A stretch of DNA of 64,000 bases, from positions 1 through 64,000 of the forward strand of contig NZ_QUEM01000001.1 in assembly GCF_003477995.1 (NCBI RefSeq). The letters run 5' to 3'. The stretch's first letter is position 1. Each line of letters begins with the position of its first letter. Both the position numbers and the translations under genes were made by a program. Shown here one piece after another: positions 21,244 through 30,026 of the stretch. The stretch comes from Bacteroides sp. OF04-15BH (GTDB lineage Bacteria; Bacteroidota; Bacteroidia; Bacteroidales; Bacteroidaceae). The notes beneath the pieces were generated by a model. That model was not told the DNA's origin, did no database searches, and saw only the letters and a list, made by a program, of their open reading frames with translations.

Positions 21244-21467
21244 GAGTGGCGGTATTTGTTGAACGGCGGTTTCTGTTCCCGGCGTTTCTCCTTTTTCAGT
21301 CGCTGGTACCAGATGCCGAAGATGAGACCTTCAAAAAGTGCCAGACAGGCCATGGCAACGGCCAGCTCCAGCAGGCGCAGCCACAGGCACACGGTGCCCA
21401 AAGCCAGACACAGGACGCACAGCACACCGCTGTAGGTCAGGTTTCTGTTGATATTCTGTTTGTTCAT
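21240..21467 (-). CDS. Small two-helix membrane protein between gmk and nadD
   Basis: 75 residues with two hydrophobic helices (about 13-29 and 33-53) and a strongly basic C-terminal tail rich in Lys and Arg. I do not recognise the family. Expression is supported by the 4-bp overlap with nadD and the 26-bp gap from gmk. It may be a Bacteroidales-specific membrane peptide; no function is proposed. Confidence 0.7.
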   Translation of the reverse strand: MNKQNINRNLTYSGVLCVLCLALGTVCLWLRLLELAVAMACLALFEGLIFGIWYQRLKKEKRREQKPPFNKYRHS

Positions 21468-21493
21468 ACTGTTTGGTGAGCCCAGGCTCTTGT

Positions 21494-22060
21494 TTATTCG
21501 TTCAGGAAATTCTTCAGGATTTGCAGGGCTTCCTGCTGTGCTTTCTCCAGATCGTCGTTCACCACCACGGTGTCGAACTTGTCGGCAAAGCCCAGTTCGT
21601 ATTCGGCACGGGCGATGCGGTCCTCGATCACCTCAGGCGAGTCGGTGCCGCGTCCGTTCAGGCGCTGGCGCAAAGCCTCGATGGAAGGCGGCTGGATAAA
21701 GATGCTCAGGGCGCGGTCGCCATAATAGTTCTTGATGTTGCATCCGCCCTTGACATCCACGTCGAGCACCACATTCTGTCCTTTCTCCAACTGTTTTTCC
21801 ACCTGCTCTTTCAGCGTGCCGTAGAAGCGGTCCTTGTAAACCTCCTCATATTCCAGAAACTCCCCGTTGGCAATGCGCTGGCGGAAATCCTCCGGGGTGA
21901 GGAAGAAATACTCCACTCCATGCTGCTCGGTGCCGCGCGGCGGACGGCTGGTAGCACTGATGCTGAACGCCAGATTCAGGTTCTGCTGCATCAGAAAATT
22001 GATGATGGTGCTTTTTCCGCTCCCGCTGGGAGCCGAAAAGATGATTATTTTTCCTTTCAT
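21494..22060 (-). CDS. gmk: Guanylate kinase
   Basis: Phosphorylates GMP to GDP. The P-loop SAPSGSGKST is at residues 9-18. The GMP-binding region around SATSRPPRGTEQHGVEYFFL is near residue 36. 188 residues is typical. It follows yicC by 23 bp, the widespread yicC-gmk pairing. Confidence 0.97.
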   Translation of the reverse strand: MKGKIIIFSAPSGSGKSTIINFLMQQNLNLAFSISATSRPPRGTEQHGVEYFFLTPEDFRQRIANGEFLEYEEVYKDRFYGTLKEQVEKQLEKGQNVVLDVDVKGGCNIKNYYGDRALSIFIQPPSIEALRQRLNGRGTDSPEVIEDRIARAEYELGFADKFDTVVVNDDLEKAQQEALQILKNFLNE

Positions 22061-22083
22061 AAGTCTTTCTTTTTTCGTTAGGG

Positions 22084-22959
22084 TTACATCACGTTCAGAA
22101 CCTGTTCTTTGATCTGCTCCAGTTCATCCTTCATCTTCACCACAATCTGCTGCATTTCAGCCTGGTTGCTCTTGCTGCCGGTAGTGTTGATTTCGCGTCC
22201 CATTTCCTGGGCGATGAATCCCAGCTTCTTGCCCTGTCCGTGACCCTGATCCATGGTTTCCTTGAAATATTTCAGGTGGTTGGCCAGGCGCTGTTTCTCC
22301 TCGTTGATGTCCAGTTTCTCAATGTAGTAAATCATTTCCTGCTCCAGACGGTTGCGGTCGTATTCCACTTCCGGAATGGAGTTCAGTCCGTCAATGATGC
22401 GCTGGCGGATTTTTTCGGTACGGCTTTTCTCATAAGGCTCGATGCTCTGCAGCAGGGCGCCGATATTTTCCAGTTTCTCCGAGAACTTTTTGTAGAGAGC
22501 GGCTCCTTCCTGCTTGCGGAAGTCCACCAGTTTCTGAAGTGCTTCTTCGATGCCCTTCTTCACGGCGGCCCATTCCTCGTCGCTGAGTTCCTCCACCTCG
22601 GCGCGTGTCAGCACATCCGGCATGCGCAGCAGGGTAGCGAACCAGTCATTGGGCAGCGGGATGTTGCGCTCGGTGCTGATGGTCTGGATCTGCTTGTAGT
22701 AGTTTTCCAGTATAGCAGCGTTGATGGGGGTGGCACTCAGGTTCTCGTCCTTCTCCACCCACAGGCTGAAGTCCACTTTTCCGCGCTCCAGAGTAGCGGC
22801 GATGAGTGCCCGGATTTCGATTTCCTTTTCGCGGTAGAGCGATGCGATTCGGGTAGACAGATCGAGTGCCTTACTGTTGAGCGATTTGATTTCTATGTTT
22901 ATTTTCTTTCCGTTATATACGGCTGTAGCTTTGCCGTAACCTGTCATTGACTGTATCAT
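22084..22959 (-). CDS. yicC: YicC-family endoribonuclease
   Basis: Family of metal-dependent endoribonucleases linked in E. coli to decay of small RNAs. The protein begins with the invariant MIQSMTGYGKA and has the family's N-terminal domain (to about residue 155). The C-terminal DUF1732 part ends in FIAQEMGREINTTGSKS, with the conserved acidic and basic residues. 291 residues is normal. It is the first gene of the minus-strand unit; a TAATTTTG promoter box lies just upstream. Confidence 0.95.
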   Translation of the reverse strand: MIQSMTGYGKATAVYNGKKINIEIKSLNSKALDLSTRIASLYREKEIEIRALIAATLERGKVDFSLWVEKDENLSATPINAAILENYYKQIQTISTERNIPLPNDWFATLLRMPDVLTRAEVEELSDEEWAAVKKGIEEALQKLVDFRKQEGAALYKKFSEKLENIGALLQSIEPYEKSRTEKIRQRIIDGLNSIPEVEYDRNRLEQEMIYYIEKLDINEEKQRLANHLKYFKETMDQGHGQGKKLGFIAQEMGREINTTGSKSNQAEMQQIVVKMKDELEQIKEQVLNVM

Positions 22960-22980
22960 AATTTAACAAATGATTTTGTG

Positions 22981-22988
22981 CAAAATTA
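22981..22988 (-). promoter_or_regulatory. yicC promoter (-7 element)
   Basis: Read on the minus strand, TAATTTTG matches TAnnTTTG and lies 21 bp before the yicC start. It faces the tsaB promoter, so the 86-bp gap holds divergent promoters. Confidence 0.55.
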
Positions 22989-23010
22989 CAAAAATGCAAG
23001 CAGAAAATTG

Positions 23011-23018
23011 TATTTTTG
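23011..23018 (+). promoter_or_regulatory. tsaB promoter (-7 element)
   Basis: TATTTTTG matches TAnnTTTG, 27 bp before the tsaB start. It would drive the tsaB-DUF4290-murA-rimM-dxr-rseP series. Confidence 0.55.
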
Positions 23019-23045
23019 CGAATTAATAAAAAGTAAAAATAAAAT

Positions 23046-23738
23046 ATGTCTTGTATTCTGCATATTGAAACCAGCACACGGGTTTGTTCCGTGGCCGTGA
23101 GTGAAGACGGCGCGAATGTATTTGAGAAAGCGGATTTCGAAGGTCCGTCGCACGCCGTATTGTTAGGAAGTTTTGTGGATGAGGCCCTGTCGTTTGCCGA
23201 CAGTCATGCCATGCCTCTGGATGCGGTGGCCGTGAGTTGCGGTCCCGGTTCCTATACCGGTCTGCGCATCGGGGTGTCCATGGCCAAGGGCATTTGCTAT
23301 GGCCGCAATGTGAAGTTGCTGTCTATCCCCACCCTTGAACTGCTGTGTGTGCCGGTGCTGCTCTATCACGACGATTTGCCCGAAGATGCCCTGCTGGTGC
23401 CGATGATTGATGCCCGCCGTATGGAAGTTTACTCGGCGGTTTACGACCGTGCCCTGCGTGCCGTGCGTCCGGTGGGTGCCGACATTATCGACAGCCAGTC
23501 CTACGCAGAGTTCCTGGCCGATCATCCGGTGTATTTCTTCGGCGACGGAGCGGCCAAGTGTCAGGACACCATTGTGCATCCTAATGCTCATTTCCTGCCT
23601 GATATCCAGCCGCTGGCTCGGAACATGTTCCCGCTGGCCGAGAAGAAGATGGCCCTCGAGAGCTATGAGGATGTGGCCTATTTCGAGCCTTTCTATCTGA
23701 AAGAATTTGTTGCTTCAACCCCTAAAAAACTGTTATAA
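23046..23738 (+). CDS. tsaB: tRNA threonylcarbamoyladenosine biosynthesis protein TsaB
   Basis: Partner of TsaD in forming t6A at position 37 of ANN-decoding tRNAs. It shows the actin-like ASKHA opening IETSTRVCSVAVSEDG (about residues 6-21) and the TsaB signature GPGSYTGLRIGVSMAKG near residue 74. 230 residues is the usual length. The next gene starts 2 bp after its stop. Confidence 0.95.
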   Translation: MSCILHIETSTRVCSVAVSEDGANVFEKADFEGPSHAVLLGSFVDEALSFADSHAMPLDAVAVSCGPGSYTGLRIGVSMAKGICYGRNVKLLSIPTLELLCVPVLLYHDDLPEDALLVPMIDARRMEVYSAVYDRALRAVRPVGADIIDSQSYAEFLADHPVYFFGDGAAKCQDTIVHPNAHFLPDIQPLARNMFPLAEKKMALESYEDVAYFEPFYLKEFVASTPKKLL

Positions 23739-23739
23739 C

Positions 23740-24357
23740 ATGATGGAATATAATACCCGACGCAAAAAACTCCCGTTGCCGGAGTATGGCCGTGGCATTC
23801 AGAACATGGTAGACTATGCCCTGACTCTGGAGGACCGCGAGGAGCGCCAGCGCTGTGCCAATACCATTGTTTCCATTATGGGAAACATGTTTCCGCATCT
23901 GCGCGATGTGTCCGATTTCAACCATAAGCTGTGGGATCATCTGGCAGCCATGTCCAATTATCAGTTGGATATAGACTATCCTTATGAGATTACGCCGGAG
24001 GCCACGCTTCATGCCAAGCCCAAACCGATGGCCTATCCCATGAAGCGCATCCGCTACCGTCATTACGGTTATCTTCTGGAGAGCCTGCTCAAGAAACTCA
24101 AGGATATGGAAGACGGTCCCGAACGTGATGCCCTGATCCGATTGGTGGCCAATCAGATGAAGCAGAGTCTCTATAACTGGAACAAGGACGGAATGGACGA
24201 GGAGAAGGTGGCAGACGACATTGCCTACTATACCGACGGCAAGGTGCAGCTCGATCTGGAGAAATTCCACTTCGCTTCTGTGCAGACCCGTTCTCTGAGC
24301 GGTGGAGCGGCGATGGGCATGCGTGTGCAGAGAAAGAACAACCGAAAAAGAAACTAA
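23740..24357 (+). CDS. DUF4290 family protein
   Basis: 205 residues with no membrane segment, recognised as the Bacteroidota DUF4290 family by its opening MEYNTRRKKLPLPEYGR and the IMGNMFPHLRDVSDFNHKLWDH region. The frame stays open further upstream into tsaB, but the ATG-ATG at 23740 directly after the tsaB stop is the natural start. The C-terminus is very basic (RVQRKNNRKRN), which would suit nucleic-acid or ribosome binding. Its position between tsaB and murA is common in this phylum. No function is known to me. Confidence 0.88.
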   Translation: MMEYNTRRKKLPLPEYGRGIQNMVDYALTLEDREERQRCANTIVSIMGNMFPHLRDVSDFNHKLWDHLAAMSNYQLDIDYPYEITPEATLHAKPKPMAYPMKRIRYRHYGYLLESLLKKLKDMEDGPERDALIRLVANQMKQSLYNWNKDGMDEEKVADDIAYYTDGKVQLDLEKFHFASVQTRSLSGGAAMGMRVQRKNNRKRN

Positions 24358-24376
24358 AACAAGATACTTTTAAGAT

Positions 24377-25684
24377 ATGGCTTCATTCGTAATTGAAGGC
24401 GGAAGAAAGCTCTCGGGCGAGATTGTGCCTCAGGGCGCCAAGAACGAAGCATTGCAGGTGCTTTGCGCCGTGCTGCTCACTTCGGAGAAAGTCATCATCC
24501 GGAATCTTCCGGACATTACCGACGTAAACAACCAGATTCAGCTGTTGCGCGATATTGGCGTGAAGGTGGAAAAGCAAGCTCCCGGCACTTATTCCTTCCA
24601 GGCGGATCAGGTAAATATCGACTATCTGCAGACCGACGAGTTTCTGGCGCGCTGCTCCAAGCTGCGCGGTAGTGTGATGCTGATCGGTCCGCTGCTGGCC
24701 CGCTTCGGCAAGGCGATGGTAGCCAAGCCCGGAGGCGACCAGATCGGACGCCGCCGTCTGGATACTCACTTCCTGGGTATGCAGAAACTGGGTGCCGAGT
24801 TTATCTACGATGCCGTGAAGGGCGTGTTCCAGATCCGTGCCGAAAAGCTGCGGGGCGCTTATATGCTGCTCGATGAGGCTTCTGTAACCGGTACGGCCAA
24901 TATCATTATGGCCGCGGTGCTGGCCGAGGGCCGCACCACCATCTACAATGCAGCCTGCGAACCCTATATCCAGCAGCTCTGCAAACTGCTGAACGCTATG
25001 GGTGCCCGTATCGGTGGGGTAGGCTCCAACCTGCTGACCATCGACGGCGTGACCACGCTGAGCGGTGCGGAGCATACCATTCTGCCCGATATGATTGAGG
25101 TGGGCAGCTTTATCGGTATGGCCGCTATGGTCGGTGCCGGCATCCGCATCAAGAATGTGGCTTTCGAGCATCTGGGAATCATTCCCGACACCTATCGTCG
25201 TCTGGGTATCGAAATTATCCGCGAAGGCGACGACCTGTTCATCCCCGAACAGGAACATTATGAAATCGAGTCGTTCATTGACGGTTCGTTCATGACTATC
25301 AGCGATGCCCCCTGGCCGGGACTGACGCCCGACCTGCTGAGCGTGCTGCTGGTGGTCGCCACACAGGCCAAAGGCTCCGTGCTCATCCATCAGAAGATGT
25401 TCGAGAGCCGTCTGTTCTTTGTGGACAAGCTGATCGACATGGGCGCCCAGATCATCCTCTGCGACCCGCACCGTGCGGTGGTGGTAGGCCACGACAAGCA
25501 GATGAAGCTGCGCGCCGGTAAGATGACCTCACCCGATATCCGTGCCGGTATTGCTCTGCTTATTGCCGCGATGAGTGCCGAAGGTGTCAGTCGCATTCAC
25601 AATATCGAGCAGATCGACCGCGGTTACGAAGACATCGAGGCCCGTCTGAATGCTTTGGGTGCAAACATAAAACGTATGGACTGA
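24377..25684 (+). CDS. murA: UDP-N-acetylglucosamine 1-carboxyvinyltransferase
   Basis: First committed step of peptidoglycan synthesis: enolpyruvyl transfer from PEP to UDP-GlcNAc. EPSP synthase-like inside-out barrel of 435 residues. QGAKNEALQ near residue 19 provides the catalytic Lys/Asn pair. The loop that carries the catalytic Cys in E. coli (Cys115) reads KPGGDQIG here, with Asp at residue 121. Asp at this site is a natural variant known to make MurA insensitive to fosfomycin while staying active. The stop overlaps the rimM start by one base. Confidence 0.96.
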   Translation: MASFVIEGGRKLSGEIVPQGAKNEALQVLCAVLLTSEKVIIRNLPDITDVNNQIQLLRDIGVKVEKQAPGTYSFQADQVNIDYLQTDEFLARCSKLRGSVMLIGPLLARFGKAMVAKPGGDQIGRRRLDTHFLGMQKLGAEFIYDAVKGVFQIRAEKLRGAYMLLDEASVTGTANIIMAAVLAEGRTTIYNAACEPYIQQLCKLLNAMGARIGGVGSNLLTIDGVTTLSGAEHTILPDMIEVGSFIGMAAMVGAGIRIKNVAFEHLGIIPDTYRRLGIEIIREGDDLFIPEQEHYEIESFIDGSFMTISDAPWPGLTPDLLSVLLVVATQAKGSVLIHQKMFESRLFFVDKLIDMGAQIILCDPHRAVVVGHDKQMKLRAGKMTSPDIRAGIALLIAAMSAEGVSRIHNIEQIDRGYEDIEARLNALGANIKRMD

Positions 25685-26229
25685 TGATACGCGACAACGA
25701 AGTATATAAAATAGGTGTCCTGACGAAGACACACGGTGTGGCCGGTGAGTTGTGCCTGAGCTTTACCGATGATATCTTCGATCGGGTGGATACCGACTAT
25801 CTGATTTGCCGCATGGACGGCATTTTGGTACCTTTCTTTCTGGAAGAGTACCGCTTCAAGAGCCGTTCCACGGCTTTGGTCAAGTTCGAGGATATTGATA
25901 CCGAGGAAGAAGCCCGTCGGATGGCCGGTGTGGAAGTGTTCTTCCCCAAGGCATTGGCCGGAGAGTCCGAAGACCAGATCTATTCCTGGAGCTATTTTGT
26001 AGGATTCGGGGTGACCGACGAACAGGCCGGTTATCTGGGTACTGTCGAATCGGTTGACGAATCGACGGTGAATGTGCTTTTTGAAATCAAGCGCCCCGAC
26101 GGGCGAGATTTTCTGGTTCCCGCCCATGAGGAATTCATTCGGGACATAGACCACGACGGAAATATGATTTATGTGTGTCTGCCCGACGGATTGTCTAATC
26201 TTTATGAAACAGATTTTGATGGAGAATAA
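25684..26229 (+). CDS. rimM: Ribosome maturation factor RimM
   Basis: Assists assembly of the 30S head near S19. The N-terminal beta-barrel opens with KIGVLTKTHGVAGELCLSF (about residues 8-26) and the PRC-barrel lies near 95-170. Length 181 is normal. Translationally coupled to murA through TGATG, and its 3' end overlaps the dxr start. trmD, its partner in many bacteria, is absent here. Confidence 0.95.
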   Translation: MIRDNEVYKIGVLTKTHGVAGELCLSFTDDIFDRVDTDYLICRMDGILVPFFLEEYRFKSRSTALVKFEDIDTEEEARRMAGVEVFFPKALAGESEDQIYSWSYFVGFGVTDEQAGYLGTVESVDESTVNVLFEIKRPDGRDFLVPAHEEFIRDIDHDGNMIYVCLPDGLSNLYETDFDGE

Positions 26230-27373
26230 GAAAAAGAAGATTGCTCTGTTGGGGTCAACCGGTTCTATCGGCACCCAGGCACTCGAGGTGATTCGCGAGC
26301 ATGCCGATCTTTATGAAGCCTATGTGCTTACAGCCAACAATAATGCCGACCTGCTCATCCGGCAGGCCCGCGAGTTCCGTCCCGAAACGGTAGTCGTGGC
26401 CAATGAGGCCAAGTATGCCCAGGTGCAGGAGGCTCTGTCCGACCTGCCGATCAAGGTTTATGCCGGTGCCGATGCCATCTGTCAGGTGGTGCGTGAGCAG
26501 GCCATCGACATTGTGCTCACCGCCATGGTGGGCTTTGCTGGTCTGCGTCCTACGATCAGTGCCATAGAAGCGCACAAGACCATTGCTCTGGCCAACAAGG
26601 AAACTCTGGTCGTGGCCGGAGCTTTGATTACCGAGCTGGCCTTGCGTCATCGCGCTGCCATCATTCCGGTAGATTCGGAGCATTCAGCCATCTTCCAGTG
26701 TCTGATGGGCGAGCACAGTCCGATTGAGAAAATCATCCTGACCGCTTCGGGCGGTCCGTTCCGCACCTTTACCCGGGAGCAGTTGCAGCATGTCACCAAA
26801 GAACAGGCTCTGAAACACCCCAACTGGGAGATGGGTGCCAAAATCACCATCGATTCCGCTTCGATGATGAACAAAGGTTTTGAGGTAATCGAGGCCAAAT
26901 GGCTGTTCGACCTCACGCCGGAGCAAATCGAGGTGGTGGTACATCCGCAGTCGGTGGTGCACAGTGCCGTGCAGTTTGCCGACGGAGCCGTAAAGGCCCA
27001 GTTGGGTGTGCCCGATATGCGGGTGCCCATTCAGCTGGCATTCTCCTATCCCGAGCGCTTGCACAGTTCATTTGACCGTCTGGACTTCTGTCAGGCTTCT
27101 CCGCTCACTTTCGAGCGTCCCGACACCGAGCGTTTCCGCAATCTGGCTTTGGCCTACGAAGCCATGCGCCGCGGCGGTAACATGCCTTGTATCCTGAACG
27201 CTGCCAATGAGGTGGTGAACCGTGCTTTCCTGGAAGACCGTGTGGGCTTCCTGCAGATGAGCGATCTGATGGAGCAGGCCATGAGCCGCATGTCCTACAT
27301 TGCCGAGCCAACGCTTGAAGACTATTTGCAGACCGATGCCGAAACCCGTGCTTTAGTAAGCGGATGGCTGTAA
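26219..27373 (+). CDS. dxr: 1-deoxy-D-xylulose 5-phosphate reductoisomerase
   Basis: Second enzyme of the non-mevalonate isoprenoid pathway (DXP to MEP, NADPH dependent). The NADPH motif LLGSTGSIGTQ is near the N-terminus. The metal and substrate signatures DSEHSAIFQCL and SASMMNKGFEVIEAKWLF (the latter carrying the lid/active-site residues) are present. The open frame runs upstream into rimM; I prefer the ATG at 26219 (384 residues), with 26204 an alternative, because the conserved start is only a few residues before the Rossmann motif. It overlaps rimM by 11 bp. Confidence 0.94.
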   Translation: MENKKKKIALLGSTGSIGTQALEVIREHADLYEAYVLTANNNADLLIRQAREFRPETVVVANEAKYAQVQEALSDLPIKVYAGADAICQVVREQAIDIVLTAMVGFAGLRPTISAIEAHKTIALANKETLVVAGALITELALRHRAAIIPVDSEHSAIFQCLMGEHSPIEKIILTASGGPFRTFTREQLQHVTKEQALKHPNWEMGAKITIDSASMMNKGFEVIEAKWLFDLTPEQIEVVVHPQSVVHSAVQFADGAVKAQLGVPDMRVPIQLAFSYPERLHSSFDRLDFCQASPLTFERPDTERFRNLALAYEAMRRGGNMPCILNAANEVVNRAFLEDRVGFLQMSDLMEQAMSRMSYIAEPTLEDYLQTDAETRALVSGWL

Positions 27374-27424
27374 ATCCTCCGATTGTTGAATTAAAACATT
27401 TATACCTTATTATATAAAAGATTT

Positions 27425-28825
27425 ATGGATACTGCGTTAATCAAGGCCCTCCAGCTGATCCTGTCCCTGTCGATACTGGTGATTCTGCATGAGGGAGGGC
27501 ATTTCTTCTTCTCCAAGCTTTTCAAGGTGAAAGTGGAGAAGTTCTATCTGTTCTTTGATCCCTACTTCCACCTGTTCAGCACCAAGGACAAGTGGATTAC
27601 GCGCATATTTCCGAAACTGAAGAAAAACGAGACGGAATATGGTGTGGGCTGGTTGCCTTTTGGCGGTTATGTCAAGATTGCCGGCATGATCGACGAGAGC
27701 ATGGACACCGAGCAGATGAAACAGCCGGTGCAGCCCTGGGAATTTCGTGCCAAGCCCGCCTGGCAGCGCCTGTTCATTATGATTGGCGGTGTGTTGGTCA
27801 ATTTCCTGCTGGCCCTGTTCATCTATTCCATGGTACTGTTTGCCTGGGGCGAGGAATACCTGCCTATGAAGCAGCTGACTATGGGCTTTCAGTTTAACGA
27901 GCAGGCCGAGAAGCTGGGCTTCCGCGACGGCGACCGTCTGCTGGCTGCCGATGGGGTTCCTTTCGAACGCTGGGATGCCAATGTGTACCGCACACTGTCC
28001 GAGGCACAGACCATAACGGTGGAGCGCGACGGCCGTGCCCTCGATATTCAGCTCACCGAAGAACTCGATCTGTTGAAGATGCTCAAGGAGCAGCCCCCGT
28101 TCATGGCTCCTGTAGTACCTTCCGTCATTGATTCCGTGCTGCCCGGTCTGCCTGCCGCAGAGGCTGGCATTAAGAAGGGCGATCGCATTCTGGCGGTAGA
28201 CGGTACTGCTGTAACTACCTGGAGCGATTTTGATTATCTGATGGCCAAGAAATCCGATGTGCTGGCTGCCGGATGCACTCCGGCCGACAGTGCCCGTCTG
28301 CGTCAGATGCAGGTGGTGTTCCAGGCCGAAGGATCGGCTGTGGCCGATACGGTTACCTTGCAACTCTCCAAAGACTATATGCTGGGTATCGTGAAGAAAA
28401 GCCTGTTCGACTACTGCACGCTGGCTCATAATGAATACGGTTTCTGGGAGAGCTTCCCGGCCGGAATATCCCACGGTATGACCGTGCTTTCGGGCTATGT
28501 GAGCGATTTGAAGTATATGTTCACCTCCGAGGGTGTGAAGAATGTGGGTAGCTTCGGTACCATCGGCAGCATTTTCCCGGCCACTTGGGACTGGCAGAGC
28601 TTCTGGGAGATTACCGCGTTTCTGAGCCTGATGCTCGCCGTGATGAATATCCTGCCTATTCCGGCGCTCGACGGCGGTCATGTGCTCTTCCTCATTGCCG
28701 AGATGATCATGCGCCGTCCGCCCAGCCAGAAGTTTATGGAGCGTGCCCAGATGGTGGGTCTGGCCCTGTTGATGGGACTGATGCTTCTGGCCTGCTATAA
28801 TGATATTGTCAAGTTCCTCTTGTAG
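27425..28825 (+). CDS. rseP: RIP metalloprotease RseP (site-2 protease family)
   Basis: Intramembrane zinc protease that cleaves anti-sigma factors and signal-peptide remnants. The zinc motif HEGGH is at residues 22-26 in the first membrane helix, and the third ligand is Asp416 in the PALDGGH segment near the C-terminus. One clear PDZ domain is seen around 225-300, with a more divergent one before it. About four membrane helices are predicted by eye. 466 residues is normal. It follows dxr by 51 bp, the common dxr-rseP order. Confidence 0.95.
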   Translation: MDTALIKALQLILSLSILVILHEGGHFFFSKLFKVKVEKFYLFFDPYFHLFSTKDKWITRIFPKLKKNETEYGVGWLPFGGYVKIAGMIDESMDTEQMKQPVQPWEFRAKPAWQRLFIMIGGVLVNFLLALFIYSMVLFAWGEEYLPMKQLTMGFQFNEQAEKLGFRDGDRLLAADGVPFERWDANVYRTLSEAQTITVERDGRALDIQLTEELDLLKMLKEQPPFMAPVVPSVIDSVLPGLPAAEAGIKKGDRILAVDGTAVTTWSDFDYLMAKKSDVLAAGCTPADSARLRQMQVVFQAEGSAVADTVTLQLSKDYMLGIVKKSLFDYCTLAHNEYGFWESFPAGISHGMTVLSGYVSDLKYMFTSEGVKNVGSFGTIGSIFPATWDWQSFWEITAFLSLMLAVMNILPIPALDGGHVLFLIAEMIMRRPPSQKFMERAQMVGLALLMGLMLLACYNDIVKFLL

Positions 28826-28854
28826 GATATAGATTTTATTCAAGGATTTAGAAA

Positions 28855-28895
28855 GGTTCCGATAGCTGTTTCATGCAGTATCGGAACTTTTTTAT
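28855..28895 (+). terminator. rseP terminator
   Basis: GTTCCGATA pairs with TATCGGAAC around a 13-nt loop, followed by TTTTTTA. Between it and the next gene at 29103 I see only a TATCTTTG -7 box at 28929-28936, giving a leader of about 165 nt with no clear fold. Confidence 0.85.
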
Positions 28896-29102
28896 TTGGG
28901 GAGTGCATGTAAATCCGAGGAAAAATCGTATCTTTGCAGCCGCTAAAAAATAGGAGAAGAAAATAATCGGTTGAATATGAAAATAATCTGGTCTATGCGA
29001 TCTTTTAATTTTACGAATGTGCCATGATTTTATATCTGTAGACTTAATACGGGTATAAAATATTTATGGTAAATCGAATATTAAACTATATATTAATTTT
29101 TC

Positions 29103-29387
29103 ATGTTCATTTTTCTTTTTTTGATGGCTTCGGGAGCTGTTGTCGGCTACCGTTTTCGCTGTGTGTCTAAAATTCATAAGGTAACTTCCCTCATTCAGAT
29201 AGTCATTTGTTTCCTGCTCTTTATTCTGGGCTTCTCTATCGGGACAAACAGACTGATTATGGGTAATCTGAAATATTTCTGCGAACAGGCTGCTTTGATT
29301 GCCGGACTCAGTATGCTGGGAAGTTCTGTGGCTGCCCTGCTGGTGTATCAGTTCTTTTTCAAGAAAGGAGGGGATTATGAAGGGTAG
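29103..29387 (+). CDS. LysO-family transporter, N-terminal half (DUF340-like)
   Basis: 94 residues with three hydrophobic helices (about 2-14, 24-42 and 58-85). It resembles the N-terminal part of the lysine exporter LysO, including the SIGTN stretch after the second helix. In Bacteroidota the exporter is commonly encoded by two neighbouring genes, this one and the next. Its last 11 bp overlap the following gene. The start at 29103 places the first helix at the very N-terminus; an alternative Met lies at residue 8. Confidence 0.75.
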   Translation: MFIFLFLMASGAVVGYRFRCVSKIHKVTSLIQIVICFLLFILGFSIGTNRLIMGNLKYFCEQAALIAGLSMLGSSVAALLVYQFFFKKGGDYEG

Positions 29388-29997
29388 TCTTGCTATTTTA
29401 CTGTTTTTCCTGTTGGGATGTACGTGTGGCGTGTATTATAATGTGGATTTTGATATTCATGAACTTTCGGTGTATGTGCTCTATGTACTGATGATTCTGT
29501 TGGGAATCAATCTGGGATGCAATCAGGATCTGAAAGGCTTTGCCAAGAGTATTAATCTGAAAGTGCTGCTGGTGCCGATAGCCACGGTTTCGGGTACCTT
29601 CCTGTTTTCGGCGGTGGCCGGTTTCATCCTCAGTCGGTGGAGCATCTTCGATTGTATGGCTGTGGGCAGCGGTTTTGCCTATTACTCGGTGTCGTCGGTG
29701 CTCATCACACAGCTGAAGGCGCCCAGTCTGGGCATGCAGTTGGCGACCGAGCTTGGTACCATTGCCTTGCTGGCCAATATCTTCCGGGAAATGGCCGCAC
29801 TTATCGGAGCACCGTTGATTTACCGGTTCTTCGGTCGGCTGGCACCGATCTCTGCCGCCGGAATCGGTTCGGCAGACATTCTGCTGGCTTCTATCAGTAA
29901 ATATTCGGGAAAGGAGGCTATTCCGATTGCGGTGATGCACGGAATATTAATCAATATCAGTGTGCCTTTCTTCGTATCTTTATTCTGTAAAATGTAG
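29377..29997 (+). CDS. lysO: LysO-family lysine exporter, C-terminal half
   Basis: 206 residues with about seven membrane helices, matching the core of LysO (YbjE), which exports lysine and thialysine. Typical segments are LGINLGCNQDL near residue 45, GSGFAYYSVSSVL near 98 and ELGTIALLANIFREM near 123. The frame is open upstream, but the Met at 29377 gives the usual signal-like start MKGSLAILLF and overlaps the first-half gene by 11 bp, indicating coupling. Substrate assignment rests on family knowledge. Confidence 0.82.
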   Translation: MKGSLAILLFFLLGCTCGVYYNVDFDIHELSVYVLYVLMILLGINLGCNQDLKGFAKSINLKVLLVPIATVSGTFLFSAVAGFILSRWSIFDCMAVGSGFAYYSVSSVLITQLKAPSLGMQLATELGTIALLANIFREMAALIGAPLIYRFFGRLAPISAAGIGSADILLASISKYSGKEAIPIAVMHGILINISVPFFVSLFCKM

Positions 29998-30026
29998 TGT
30001 TTGATATAGTATAAAAAGATAAGATT

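Noticed and set aside
28937..29102. Possible lysine riboswitch before lysO
   Set aside because: The leader length would fit, but I see none of the conserved lysine riboswitch helices or core sequence.
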